Assembly (NCBI RefSeq): GCF_014842995.1 | Contig: NZ_JACYXL010000002.1 | Coordinates: forward strand, 1-64,000 | Source: Rhodanobacter sp. 7MK24 | Lineage (GTDB): Bacteria > Pseudomonadota > Gammaproteobacteria > Xanthomonadales > Rhodanobacteraceae | Direction: 5' to 3' | Length of the DNA: 64,000 nt | Part shown: positions 36,073 through 45,084 of the stretch, in pieces | How the letters are laid out: every line of letters starts with the position of its first letter | Numbering within the stretch: position 1 is the stretch's first letter | The notes under the pieces: generated by a model | What the model was told of the DNA's origin: nothing | Databases searched by the model: none | Seen by the model: only the letters and a program-made list of their open reading frames with translations | Translations under genes and position numbers: made by a program

Positions 36073-36133
36073 GGTCATTGAAAGCATAATTTGACCGCTA
36101 CCTTTCCTTTAGTTGCGTCTCAACATCGACACG
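36048..36133. repeat. 86-bp repeat, copy B
   Basis: Same orientation as copy A at 34502-34587 and about 84% identical by eye. It overlaps the 13-bp inverted repeat on its left side. The direct orientation of the two copies means the DNA between them could be lost or duplicated by recombination. Confidence 0.65.
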
Positions 36134-36501
36134 TGTTCCACGTCGCCGTGGCGATCGAGCAGGCCTCCATTCGAGCTAGCCCGCAGTGGAGCGCGCACTC
36201 ATGGGTTTGCTCCAGGGGACGCACTTCACTTCGGGGGTGCGATGCTGTCAGAGCGCTCTCGGACACCTGCAGGAGCCCCATGGCTCAATCGATCGAGGAA
36301 TTCGAGCGGCTGATCGGTATGGGCGCAGCGCAAGCGGACATCTTACGCATGAGTGGCGAAGCTGGCGGGCTGTTCTGCGGAGGCACCCCGCACGATACGA
36401 GGCAGGTGGTTTGCCGACTCCTGATAGCAATCACGCCAATGAGATAGTGTATCAACGCCATTACATGTAATGATTACTTGTAATGAAGCTGGAGCCGTAC
36501 G

Positions 36502-37122
36502 ATGCCACGAAAGAAAAGCAGCCCATCGCCCGGCGCGATCGCCCAGCGACGCTTCCGGGAACGCATGCGGGACATGGGACTGTCTCCCTATCAAGTCTTC
36601 ATCCGGGAGGAGCACAAGGAAGCCCTTTCGCGCATTGAGCAGACCCTGCGTTTACCCACCCTTCCTTCCTACGTCTACCTCATGGACAACCAAGCAATGG
36701 CACATCAGTGGACAACCCGTTCCTTGTTCGAGGCCTTGCAGGCCTCCGATTACGTCAAAGAAGGCCGCGCACGGATCAGCTTGGAGCATGCTCCTGAAGC
36801 GGTGATCCATATCGAGGCCCACGATCACGGCGATCTGCCTATGCAGATGCTGGCCTCCGGTACCGAGGTGCACGTATCGACCGTGCTCTGCCTGGCGTCG
36901 AGCGTGAAGGATCGCGGCACCTTCAACGACGCGTGCCTGCGCCTGAATCCGATCTACCCGCTATCGAACATCGGCCTGAGCACCGTGCACGGCAACGATG
37001 CCTACATCGTGTTCGGCCAGCTTTCGGCGCTGTCGCCGTTGGCCAACGTGATCGAGGAGATCCATACCCTTGGCCACTGCGCCACGCAGGCCGCCCACGA
37101 ACTCCACTCCCACCTGCACTGA
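36502..37122 (+). CDS. yjfI: YjfI-like DUF2170 protein
   Basis: This 206-residue protein has a basic N-terminal segment of about 60 residues (IAQRRFRERMRDMGLSPYQV), as in ribbon-helix-type DNA-binding starts. It is followed by a DUF2170/YjfI domain (TLPSYVYLMDNQAMAHQW to the C-terminus). It opens a six-gene operon whose order follows the E. coli yjfI-J-K-M-C genes. The N-terminal part may make it a regulator; this is an inference. Its TGA stop lies inside the ribosome-binding site GAGGC of the next gene. Confidence 0.8.
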   Translation: MPRKKSSPSPGAIAQRRFRERMRDMGLSPYQVFIREEHKEALSRIEQTLRLPTLPSYVYLMDNQAMAHQWTTRSLFEALQASDYVKEGRARISLEHAPEAVIHIEAHDHGDLPMQMLASGTEVHVSTVLCLASSVKDRGTFNDACLRLNPIYPLSNIGLSTVHGNDAYIVFGQLSALSPLANVIEEIHTLGHCATQAAHELHSHLH

Positions 37123-37129
37123 GGCAACC

Positions 37130-37822
37130 ATGGCCATCATCGAGAAACTCATTACGCTGGTGCGCGGCACCGCTACCGAAGCCGGCCAGGCCATCGTCGA
37201 CCGCAACGCGATCACGATATTGGAACAGGAGATCCGTGATTCGAATACCGCCCTCGACCAGTCGAAGGTCGACCTGACCAAGCTCATGGCCGAGCGGAAG
37301 ATCGCCAGCGACAAACTGGACGCCAAGAAAGCGAAGGTCGCGGACTTCAATGCCACCATCCAGAAGCTCGTGGACAAGGGTGACCAGCAGGCGCTGGCGC
37401 TTGAGGTCGCCGGCAAGGTCGCTGCGCTCGAAAACGAAATCACCTCGGACAGCGCGACGATCAAGGGCATGGACGACAACATCGAGCGGCTGCGCGGTTC
37501 GATCCGCCAGGCCGAATCGACCGTCGAGCACCTCACGCGCCAGATCGACACCGTGAAGGCCACCGCTTCCGTGCAGCGCGCCCAGGAAGCAATCGCGTCG
37601 CGCACGTCGGGATCGAACGCCAAGCTGCGCACCGCCATGGATTCGCTGGACCGCATCCAGGAGCAGCAACGCCTGAAGGACGCCCAATTGGATGCCGCGA
37701 AGCAGCTGGAAGAGAGCAGTGGCGACGGCGACCTCCAGAAACGTCTGCAGGCCGCGGGTGTCGCGCCTGCCGATACGGCCGCGGCAGACGTACTCGCACG
37801 CTTCACCAAGCCGGCCGGCTGA
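37130..37822 (+). CDS. yjfJ: PspA/IM30-family protein (YjfJ-like)
   Basis: This 230-residue protein is almost entirely coiled coil from residue 25 to 190. It starts MAIIEKLITLVRGTATEAGQ, an amphipathic helix like the membrane anchor of PspA/Vipp1/IM30. Such proteins assemble into rods or rings that stabilise the inner membrane. In E. coli the equivalent YjfJ is encoded with the same partners. No PspF-type regulator is present. Confidence 0.85.
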   Translation: MAIIEKLITLVRGTATEAGQAIVDRNAITILEQEIRDSNTALDQSKVDLTKLMAERKIASDKLDAKKAKVADFNATIQKLVDKGDQQALALEVAGKVAALENEITSDSATIKGMDDNIERLRGSIRQAESTVEHLTRQIDTVKATASVQRAQEAIASRTSGSNAKLRTAMDSLDRIQEQQRLKDAQLDAAKQLEESSGDGDLQKRLQAAGVAPADTAAADVLARFTKPAG

Positions 37823-37890
37823 GACGGCATCACACCGGCGGCGCGAATCGCACGCTGCCAGCCTTACTCACAGAGGCGAAAGGACACACC

Positions 37891-38544
37891 ATGTTCGGAA
37901 ATTTGTTCGGCAAGAAGGCCGAAGCCTCGACTGCGGCCGGTGCGTCGCGCGGCTTGGGCGGCTTCCGACTCGGGGGCGCTGTCGTCGTCGATGCCCTGCT
38001 CTTCAAGGCCAACGCCGGCGCGTTCGGCTTCGAGCCACCCGCGGGCGATCAACCCATCGAGGCATTGGGCACGGTCGATCTGGGCGGGGGCACTTTTCTG
38101 TACCGCTGGTACGTCGAGGACGACGCCTGGTATCAGGTCAAGGCGACGGCGGGTCAGGTCGACGAGATCAAGCTGTTCGTGTTCGCCGACACCATCAATC
38201 CACCGACCGTCGACGCCTTCCGCCAGTGGGTCGAACCGGCGTCCGATCTCGGCAAGCCTGCGTTGACATTCAACGGCCGCACCTACAGCCGCGTCTGGGG
38301 AGACGGTGCAGCCAATGCATGGGCGCCCCCGATCGTCTACGACGAATCGGTCACCCATCCGGCCGGTGGGCCGGCCGACTTCACCATGACGCACTACTCG
38401 ATGCTGTACGAGCGCGAGGTCGAGGGCCTGCCCGGTCGCTTCGAATACTTGTTCGTCACGGCAGAAGACTACGGCCCGAACAACTTCGACATCGTCTATT
38501 CGCTGGGCACCGACGTCAGCGACGCCGACCTGTCGCTGACCTGA
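37891..38544 (+). CDS. yjfK: DUF2491 protein (YjfK-like)
   Basis: This 217-residue soluble protein matches YjfK/DUF2491 in order and features: GALVVDALLF-like strand (GAVVVDALLFKANAGAFG), an aromatic centre GTFLYRWYVEDDAWYQV-like, and the C-terminal VTAEDYGPNNFDIVYSLG. The molecular function is unknown. ATG 37891 has AAAGGA nine bases upstream. It is co-transcribed with the PspA-like gene. Confidence 0.82.
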   Translation: MFGNLFGKKAEASTAAGASRGLGGFRLGGAVVVDALLFKANAGAFGFEPPAGDQPIEALGTVDLGGGTFLYRWYVEDDAWYQVKATAGQVDEIKLFVFADTINPPTVDAFRQWVEPASDLGKPALTFNGRTYSRVWGDGAANAWAPPIVYDESVTHPAGGPADFTMTHYSMLYEREVEGLPGRFEYLFVTAEDYGPNNFDIVYSLGTDVSDADLSLT

Positions 38545-38563
38545 GCCAAGGAAGGAGAAAACC

Positions 38564-39118
38564 GTGAAACGATCCACTACCGCTTCGCTGGTGCTGATGG
38601 GGTTGGCCCCGTTGCTGCTCACCGCTTGCGACGATCCGCCGGCACCGACACAGCAAAGCTTTACCACGGTCGACGGCTGCGTCACCGCCGGCGTGCCGCG
38701 CGACACATGCCAGACAGCGCACGACCAGGCAGTCGCCAACGCCGAAAAGGACAGCCCGCACTTCGGCACATTGGAGCAATGCATTGCCCAGTTCGGCGCA
38801 GACATGTGCCAGCAGTCCGGCGGCGATCATGGCTCCTTCTGGATGCCGATGCTCGGCGGCTTCATGATCGCCCGCCTGTTCGACAACTCCAACAACACGT
38901 CGTATGTACCGGTGGGGCCGATCTACCGTTCTGCCAGCGGTGGCTATTACTCGCCGCCCAGCAACGGTGTCTACGGTGGCAGTTACCGTTCGAGCTCAAG
39001 CGGTTGGAGCTCGGCAGCCAGCAGCGACGGCAGCAGCGGATCCGGTTCCCGCGCGATCACGGACAGCCGTGGCGGCTTTGGTTCGGCGCACGCCGCGGCG
39101 GGTGGCTGGGGCAGCTGA
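38564..39118 (+). CDS. yjfM: DUF1190 lipoprotein (YjfM-like)
   Basis: This 184-residue protein has a lipoprotein signal ending LLLTAC (Cys22). It then contains four conserved Cys in DGCVTAGVPRDTC and QCIAQFGADMC, and a Ser/Gly/Tyr-rich C-terminal tail. It belongs to DUF1190 with YjfM and YgiB. It is probably anchored in the outer membrane; an Asp at +2 would instead keep it in the inner membrane, and here residues +2/+3 are Asp-Asp (CDD), which favours inner-membrane retention. Confidence 0.85.
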   Translation: MKRSTTASLVLMGLAPLLLTACDDPPAPTQQSFTTVDGCVTAGVPRDTCQTAHDQAVANAEKDSPHFGTLEQCIAQFGADMCQQSGGDHGSFWMPMLGGFMIARLFDNSNNTSYVPVGPIYRSASGGYYSPPSNGVYGGSYRSSSSGWSSAASSDGSSGSGSRAITDSRGGFGSAHAAAGGWGS

Positions 39119-39120
39119 CC

Positions 39121-40284
39121 ATGCGTCGCATCGCAATCACCCCACGTACGGATTGGCAACGGACGGCGGAGGCCTACGGCTTTCGCTTCCACACGATCAG
39201 TGGAGAGATGTACTGGGACGAGTCGGCGTATTACGCCTTCTCCCTGCAGGAAATCGAACGGGACATCGAAGACCCGACCGGCGAACTCCACCAGATGGCG
39301 ATGTCCCTGGTCGGCGATGTATTGCGCAGCGAAGCGCTTCTCACGAAGCTCGCGATTCCATCGTCTCATTGGGACTGGATCGCGGACAGCTGGCACCGGG
39401 GCCAGCCGCATCTCTATGGCCGCATGGATCTCGCTTACGACGGCAGCGGTCCAGCCAAGCTCTACGAACTGAACTACGACACGCCGACGTCCCTGTATGA
39501 AGCAGCCTTCTTCCAGTGGATCTGGCTGGAACAGCAGATCGAGCGTAACGCGCTGCCGAAGGGTGCCGATCAATACAACAGCATCCAGGACAAACTGGTG
39601 TTGGCGTTCGCCGAGCTGGCGAAGGGGCTGCCACGACCGTTCTACTTCAGTGCGGTGCGCGGGAGCGTCGAGGATCAGGGAACAGTCGACTACCTGCGTG
39701 ACTGCGCCCAGCAAGCGGGACTTGCCGCCAGCACCATCGCCATCGAGGACATTGGCCTGTCCACCACGGGTACGTTCACCGATCTCGACGACATCGTCAT
39801 CGGCACCTTGTTCAAGCTGTACCCGCTCGAAAACCTGTTCGCCGATCGGTACGGCTCCGCATTGCCGACGTCCGGCCTGCAACTCATCGAGCCGCCGTGG
39901 AAATCGGTGCTCAGCAACAAAGGCATCCTGCCCTTGCTGTGGGAGCGCTACGAGGGTCACCCCAGCCTGCTTCCAGCCTATTTCGAGGCGGAGAATCCAA
40001 CGCCGCTTCCGGACGGATGGGTGCGCAAGCCGCTCTTTTCACGCGAGGGCGCGAACATCCGCATCCGAACATCCGAGGGCGACACCCTGGAGTCGGACGG
40101 CCCGTATGTCGGCGCACCCTACATCCGACAGGCCTTTCACCCGTTGACGGAGTTCCCGGGCGGATATCCGCTCATCGGAAGCTGGGTCGTCGGCGACGCG
40201 CCGGCCGGCATGGGCGTGCGCGAAGACGCCGGACTCATCACGCGCGATACCTCGCGGTTCGTACCTCACGTGATTCTGAACTGA
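39121..40284 (+). CDS. yjfC: Glutathionylspermidine synthase-like ligase (YjfC family)
   Basis: This 387-residue ATP-grasp protein resembles the synthetase half of glutathionylspermidine synthase: YELNYDTPTSLYEAAFFQW near residue 120, then ADRYGSALPTSGLQLIEPPW and the C-terminal PLFSREGANIRI. YjfC and YgiC share this fold; their substrates are not settled. No amidase domain is present. The ATG follows the preceding stop by two bases. Confidence 0.87.
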   Translation: MRRIAITPRTDWQRTAEAYGFRFHTISGEMYWDESAYYAFSLQEIERDIEDPTGELHQMAMSLVGDVLRSEALLTKLAIPSSHWDWIADSWHRGQPHLYGRMDLAYDGSGPAKLYELNYDTPTSLYEAAFFQWIWLEQQIERNALPKGADQYNSIQDKLVLAFAELAKGLPRPFYFSAVRGSVEDQGTVDYLRDCAQQAGLAASTIAIEDIGLSTTGTFTDLDDIVIGTLFKLYPLENLFADRYGSALPTSGLQLIEPPWKSVLSNKGILPLLWERYEGHPSLLPAYFEAENPTPLPDGWVRKPLFSREGANIRIRTSEGDTLESDGPYVGAPYIRQAFHPLTEFPGGYPLIGSWVVGDAPAGMGVREDAGLITRDTSRFVPHVILN

Positions 40285-40369
40285 CCGCTCGAGCTTCACC
40301 GCTCGAAGTCCGCTTCGGGCATTGCATCGAGTGTCTGAATCCGCAACACCAAACAAAGGGTGGAATCGT

Positions 40370-41278
40370 ATGTTGAAGGACTTGACTGTCAAATCAGAAA
40401 GCCATTCCGGGCTCATCAAGCTTGCGGCGATCGCGATCGTGGCAATCGTCGCGCTATCGGGCTCGTTCTTCGTCGTGCAGCCCAGCGAGATGGCGGGAAT
40501 CCGCTGGATGGGCGGCAAGGTCGTCACCGCCGAACCCTTGGGGCCTGGCGTGCATTTCAAGGTGCCGCTGATAGAAACCGTGGACCGCCTCCAGACCAGC
40601 CGCTCGATCTACACGCTGGCTGGGCTCGACGTCTACACGAACGACAACCAGAAGGTCACGATCGACATCAGCGTCATCTATCAGATCCCCGGGCGGTCTG
40701 TGTTCAACCTGCTCTACAAGATCGGCCGGGCCGGTGCCGTGGATATCGATTCCACACTGCTGCCTGTCGTTCGCGATCGCGCTTTGGAGGCCTTCGCCAA
40801 ATACAACACCCTGTCGATCAGCGATCAGCGCGCCCAGATCACAGCCCAGATGCGGAACGCGATCAGCCAAGGGCTCGGCAGCCTTTTCGGCGTCGACGTG
40901 ATCGACGTCCAGCTCACGGGGATTCACTACTCACCCGTCTTCGAAGCGTCGATCGAGCAGGCCGTGAAGGCCAAGGCCGATGCGGTGCAAGCCGAGAACA
41001 CGGTCGCGCGCGCAAAGTACGAAGGTGAGCAAGCCACGGTGCTTGCCGCGGCTCATGCGAAGGCGGCCGTCGAAGCCGCTCAGGGCCGCGCCGACTCTCA
41101 AGTGATCGAGGCGAACGCCCAGGCGAAGGCCGCCGAAACGATCGGTGCTGCGTTACGTGCAAATCCGGAATACACGAAGTTCTACGGCCTGCAACACTGG
41201 AATGGCGTTCTGCCGTCCGTCACCAGCGGAGGCATCCCGCTGATCGACCTCGGCAAATCGGCACCCAAGGAAAACTGA
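40370..41278 (+). CDS. SPFH/band 7 membrane protein (prohibitin-like)
   Basis: This 302-residue protein has one N-terminal membrane segment (21-43, KLAAIAIVAIVALSGSFFVV), an SPFH domain (about 45-205, VQPSEMAGIRWMGGKVV) and an Ala/Glu-rich coiled coil (205-265). Such proteins form large ring assemblies on the membrane and often scaffold proteases or PspA-like proteins. It occupies the end of the yjf-like operon, where E. coli has the DUF350 protein YjfL. AAAGGG lies upstream of ATG 40370. Confidence 0.85.
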   Translation: MLKDLTVKSESHSGLIKLAAIAIVAIVALSGSFFVVQPSEMAGIRWMGGKVVTAEPLGPGVHFKVPLIETVDRLQTSRSIYTLAGLDVYTNDNQKVTIDISVIYQIPGRSVFNLLYKIGRAGAVDIDSTLLPVVRDRALEAFAKYNTLSISDQRAQITAQMRNAISQGLGSLFGVDVIDVQLTGIHYSPVFEASIEQAVKAKADAVQAENTVARAKYEGEQATVLAAAHAKAAVEAAQGRADSQVIEANAQAKAAETIGAALRANPEYTKFYGLQHWNGVLPSVTSGGIPLIDLGKSAPKEN

Positions 41279-41350
41279 TCCTCAAGTGCCCGAGAACGTA
41301 GCGCGCCGGGCGCTGTCGGCCCGGCATGCGGGTAATGATTCGAATCCCAC

Positions 41351-41386
41351 CGACGTCCCCCCGCTACTGAAAGCGGGGGGACGTCG
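41351..41386. repeat. Perfect 15-bp stem after the yjf-like operon
   Basis: CGACGTCCCCCCGCT (41351-41365) pairs exactly with AGCGGGGGGACGTCG (41372-41386) around ACTGAA, 70 bases after the SPFH gene. No T-run follows, so it may act as an RNA 3' stabilising hairpin or a bidirectional barrier rather than a full terminator. The next 340 bases to 41,725 hold no gene I recognise. Confidence 0.65.
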
Positions 41387-41725
41387 ACGTAGCCCGTGGA
41401 ACCGTACGGAGAAGTGGCCACGGCGTCGAATGCCAAGAGGCCGTCATCGATGACCTTCAGTCAACCTGTCCGGATAGCGGGGTCCACCCAACTCGCGCGG
41501 CCTGCTCAGTCGCATACGATTAGCGCGGGGCTGTGATCATCTGCATCCTGACACGCGCCCCAATGTGGTTGATCACCTAAGCCAATCGATGACGGCCGTC
41601 GCACCACATTTTGGTCTGTGCGGACTCATAAGCGGAAGTCAGCCATGAGCGGACGTTCAACGCGCAGCGATGAAGCATCGGGTTGCGACGCCTGGCGGCC
41701 ATCAACCGCGAATCGGTGCGATTGG

Positions 41726-42208
41726 TTAAAAGTCCTGACCAAGCTTGGGCCAATTTTGAGTGAAATAGGTTTCTATTCCTTTGCCAGGCTGATATCGAGG
41801 GTAGAGAGTTTTAAACTCGTTCCGAGCGGAGCTGTAGGAACTATCGTCGATTGCAGAGATTGACCGAGCAAGAAACAGCAAGGCTAGGGAGGGCGCTCGT
41901 GACTCTCCTTGATTGCAGTGAATGATGAGCTTTTTTCCACCGTTCCAATGCATAACTGAAAAATCCAGGAAGCTCTTAAAGAGCAACGGCATGAACATTG
42001 GAACCGGTGGATCAATGATGTTGAGATAAAGATCTGAACCTTGCTCAAAAACTAGGTAGTTTGGATGCGAGCTCGGGAGCTTGCCTGTGTATCCAACAGC
42101 TCGCTGATGACAAGGGCTTTTGCACGCATGCACGACCGCAGTGTCATGGGAGCCTGTGCGACAGAAGGTCGCATCGGTTACAAACACCCTTTCATGAACC
42201 TCTTGCAT
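41726..42208 (-). CDS. Dual-specificity phosphatase-like protein
   Basis: This 160-residue protein carries the HCxxGxSR loop of cysteine-based phosphatases: HCNQGESR (97-104) with nucleophile C98 and R104. A possible general acid is D66 (NIIDPPVPMF), and a helix ends at ARS. The N-terminus (VHERVFVTDATF, then CKSPCHQRAVGY) is unusual. ATG 42208 is preceded by GGAG at nine bases. It lies 58 bases downstream of the RloC-like gene on the same strand, so it probably belongs to that system. Whether it acts on protein, nucleotide or RNA ends is unknown. Confidence 0.8.
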   Translation of the reverse strand: MQEVHERVFVTDATFCRTGSHDTAVVHACKSPCHQRAVGYTGKLPSSHPNYLVFEQGSDLYLNIIDPPVPMFMPLLFKSFLDFSVMHWNGGKKLIIHCNQGESRAPSLALLFLARSISAIDDSSYSSARNEFKTLYPRYQPGKGIETYFTQNWPKLGQDF

Positions 42209-42266
42209 CGTAGACTCCGCGGGGTTCTACCCCGGCAGCATGGACCCATCCAAGAAACAGATGAAC

Positions 42267-44576
42267 TTACTCGACTCGCGCGTCCTCTTTGGGCGTCGCT
42301 AGCGAAACTGTAGCCATCAACGCATTGAAGTGCAGCTCATCAGCACGCAGCAAGTCCATCAACTCTTCAACAACCGGGTTTATTGCAGAGATTAGTTGGG
42401 TATGGCTCGACATACGGTCAACGGTCTCCAGGTGACTGAAGTGGTGCAGCAACTGGGTCACGCGTACTGACGCCTCTGAACCGACCAAAAGACCCAGACG
42501 TGCTTCCACATTGGTATCGGCCAACGGCAATCGCATGTATGTGTATAGCTCGACGAAGCGGCGCAGCGCGTTGGGAAGCGCGAGCAACTGCGCCACGTCG
42601 TCTTTCGTGGGATGCTCAGAAAACGCGTGAATGACGCTGAAGAGGTAATGGTACTCCGAGGTGTACCGACGAAGCGATGCAGGCAGGTCAACGAGCGTGG
42701 ATGCAGTCTCACTGATACGTTTGACCAAGTAATAGCGCGCGCCATCCAATTGCGTAGGCTTTTGCCGGTCGATAGGTAACTTCTTCAGCATTTCGAAAAA
42801 TTCGAAGTTGTGCGTAGAAACAAATATCTGCTGGCACGCGGTAACCCACTTTGGCTTGCCTTGCGCGTCTATCATTTTTTCGAAAAAAAGATTCTTGATA
42901 ATGGCAAACACTTGGAATACGTGATTACTGTCCAAGCTTGAAATAGGATCATCGATGTATACGATGATATCTTTTAGATTTTTATGCTCTTTCAGTTTCG
43001 TCAAGAAATATGCAAACGCGATGGCGGTGCGCTCCCCGTCACTCAGGTTTCGAGCGGGATGCCCACGGCGTCGAAGCACGAATCGGTCCACGCCAGCGAC
43101 AGCGACCACTTCAATCTGGATAGCATCTGATCCGAGCAGCAGTGCAATGCGTTCGTTGAGCTTTTCCCGACCTTTTTGTGCGCGGTCGATGCTCGACTGA
43201 AGCGCCTGGACAACACCTTTGATGCGCTGGCCCGCTGCTGTGATATAGGCTGCTAGCTCGGTAAGCACCTTGAGCCTTTGCTTGGCATTGGCCAAATGTT
43301 CGTCTCGCGCGAAGGTTGCCACTAGGTGCGACTTTGCACGTCGCGTAGCTTCGCCGCGCGTATCCTTGAAATTGGCGACAGCTTTATTGTTGTCGGCAAT
43401 CAGCGTGATAGCTTCATCAAACGTACGTTCCAGAAGGGTCGACACATTCGGCTCCAGTGCTGGGGCCGATTGAATCTCGAAAGGGCTTTCGGCCTTGGCC
43501 TGCACAGCGTCCAGCAAACAGCGCAGGTCATCGTTATAGGCCCGACAAAGCGCTTGCAGTCGCCTTTCGATGCGTCCGGCAGCTGCCTGGTTCGCCGGTA
43601 AAAAGCGAGCGGGCTCAAGCCAAGCATTTGCTGGTAGCGATGCCGCCTGAGTGGCTCGCGAAAGAGCTTCCAATCGTTGCTTTTGCCCGGTCAACGCTGT
43701 CGAGAAGTGACCTTGAAGTAATCGAAGTCGGCTCTCCGTCAACGGACCACCACAAAATTCACAAGCGGATAGGCCGGCATGCAATGGCAAGCCCTCTCCA
43801 ACCCAGTTCGCTATGACTGGGTGGTCGCGCAGGTGCTCAATAATGGCAGAGACAGCTGGAATCTCATTGAGCAGCGATTCGGCATCTTTCTGCCGCTGGC
43901 TGAACTGGAGAGTTGGCGCAGTGAGTGAAGGGGCATTGCTTGGCTTCTGGGCATCGCTGGTCAGCGCAACGTTCAGTTCGAACGCAAATTCCTCAGGGGT
44001 CAGAATGACCGAGGCGATGTCAGCAGGAAGTTGCGCCATGGCGCTGGTCAGTTGAGTCGCGCCAAATGCCTCCACAATTTGAAGGGTGGTTTTGATTTGT
44101 TTAGCAGCAGCCGTCTTGGCATCGCTGATTGTTTGCTCAGCTTCCTTGGCAGAAGACCGTGTCGACGTGAGCTGCCGTCGTCGCTTACCAAGCAACCCGT
44201 TGAGGCGCTCAATGCGCTGCTGCGCCTCAATAGACTCATCGCCAAGCAGGAGGATGGATTCGAAGTCCTCGCCTGACCAGCTCAGGTTGGAAGCGACAAA
44301 ATCGGAATTGAATACCTCAACGGCCACACGAGGCGGGTTCAGCGTCGTCTCAGTGATGGACGCGCCGCCGTCTAATTTGACCTCAAAAGATGCTTGCGGG
44401 CACTCGGCGTATGGAATTCCTGCCCCTAACGCGCCGAAAAAACGGGATAGCGTGGTCTTGCCAGAATAGTTCCAGCCATAAATGATGTTCTTTGCACCGA
44501 ACTCGGGGAGATCGTTCGTCTTTCGCAGATCCTCAAAGACCCCGAACCCTCGCAGCCGCTGGATGGACCGAATCAC
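42267..44576 (-). CDS. RloC-like zinc-hook ATPase, candidate anticodon nuclease
   Basis: This 769-residue AAA_13-type ATPase has a P-loop GWNYSGKT (34-41), VFNSDFVASNL (88-98), a long coiled coil interrupted by CEFC (C272, C275; zinc hook), signature RNLSDGERTAIAFAYF (509-524) and Walker B IIVYIDDPISSLDSNH (537-552). This is the layout of RloC and PrrC anticodon nucleases. Toward the C-terminus R672 and E676 (RRFVE) and histidines 711, 712 and 715 give an RxxxE...H spacing close to the PrrC triad. It may cut a tRNA anticodon on phage attack. No type I restriction genes are adjacent. Confidence 0.82.
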   Translation of the reverse strand: MIRSIQRLRGFGVFEDLRKTNDLPEFGAKNIIYGWNYSGKTTLSRFFGALGAGIPYAECPQASFEVKLDGGASITETTLNPPRVAVEVFNSDFVASNLSWSGEDFESILLLGDESIEAQQRIERLNGLLGKRRRQLTSTRSSAKEAEQTISDAKTAAAKQIKTTLQIVEAFGATQLTSAMAQLPADIASVILTPEEFAFELNVALTSDAQKPSNAPSLTAPTLQFSQRQKDAESLLNEIPAVSAIIEHLRDHPVIANWVGEGLPLHAGLSACEFCGGPLTESRLRLLQGHFSTALTGQKQRLEALSRATQAASLPANAWLEPARFLPANQAAAGRIERRLQALCRAYNDDLRCLLDAVQAKAESPFEIQSAPALEPNVSTLLERTFDEAITLIADNNKAVANFKDTRGEATRRAKSHLVATFARDEHLANAKQRLKVLTELAAYITAAGQRIKGVVQALQSSIDRAQKGREKLNERIALLLGSDAIQIEVVAVAGVDRFVLRRRGHPARNLSDGERTAIAFAYFLTKLKEHKNLKDIIVYIDDPISSLDSNHVFQVFAIIKNLFFEKMIDAQGKPKWVTACQQIFVSTHNFEFFEMLKKLPIDRQKPTQLDGARYYLVKRISETASTLVDLPASLRRYTSEYHYLFSVIHAFSEHPTKDDVAQLLALPNALRRFVELYTYMRLPLADTNVEARLGLLVGSEASVRVTQLLHHFSHLETVDRMSSHTQLISAINPVVEELMDLLRADELHFNALMATVSLATPKEDARVE

Positions 44577-45084
44577 CTTTCCCCCTCAGGTGGCGCGGAC
44601 ATGGTGCCTCCCGTCCTTAGGTGTGCCTAGGGAATGGTGCGCCGGCTACGCTCCGGTTGCAACGGACCCACTGCCGACACACGCTGCAATGCAAGCCTAT
44701 GACAGCTATGGGCGAATTTTTATCGGTCCAGCGTAGTCGACTAGTAATCAGCTCCACCGGCGAGATGATCCTGATCAATCTGCCCGCACCTGCAACGTTG
44801 CTCGGTTTGGTGATCGCGATTCATCGTCGCACACATCCTGATACTCGGATGAGCCGGCCTCAGCCTGCGGCAGAAACATCCTTGAATACTTGGATCCGCG
44901 TCGGTCGTCAGCCGGCTGTCCTGCCGGACGCCCGCAGGTGCCCTAAGGCCAATCTATGGTTTCCCGCACACTGACGTGCCACGCGGCCCCTCCTGTACCG
45001 CCTCGTACAAAAATTTTCCGTCAACCCCTTTTCGTGGCCGCGCGGCGCCTCCATAGTCGGTGCTCCCCCCGCGAGGTCGCGCCA
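44577..45084. other. About 500 bases between the RloC-like gene and gshA
   Basis: No gene is convincing here. The divergent promoters of the RloC-like gene and gshA must lie in this stretch. The GC content and a run around 44,700-44,760 (GCGAATTTTTATCGGTCC) look more like the accessory side, so the island boundary probably falls inside it. Confidence 0.45.

Larger units (their letters stand above)
35635..36501. other. About 870 bases without a convincing gene, containing the second repeat copy
   Basis: This stretch between the pseudouridine synthase and the yjfI operon has only short frames. A frame at 36280-36447 (MAQSIEEFERLIGMGAAQAD) is weak. Positions 36019-36072 hold a perfect 13-bp inverted repeat and 36048-36133 hold repeat copy B. 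The promoter of the yjf-like operon probably lies near 36450, where ATTACATGTAATGATTACTTGTAAT gives paired TTACATGTAA-like half-sites. Confidence 0.5.

Noticed and set aside
36280-36447. Short frame MAQSIEEFERLIGMGAAQAD
   Set aside because: It has a plausible first 20 residues but then turns to Cys/Gly-rich random sequence without a ribosome-binding site. Too weak to call a gene.
41320-41350. T-arm-like ATTCGAATCCCACCGA suggesting a tRNA end
   Set aside because: The flanking bases do not form a T stem, acceptor stem or D arm, so it is chance similarity next to the 15-bp hairpin.
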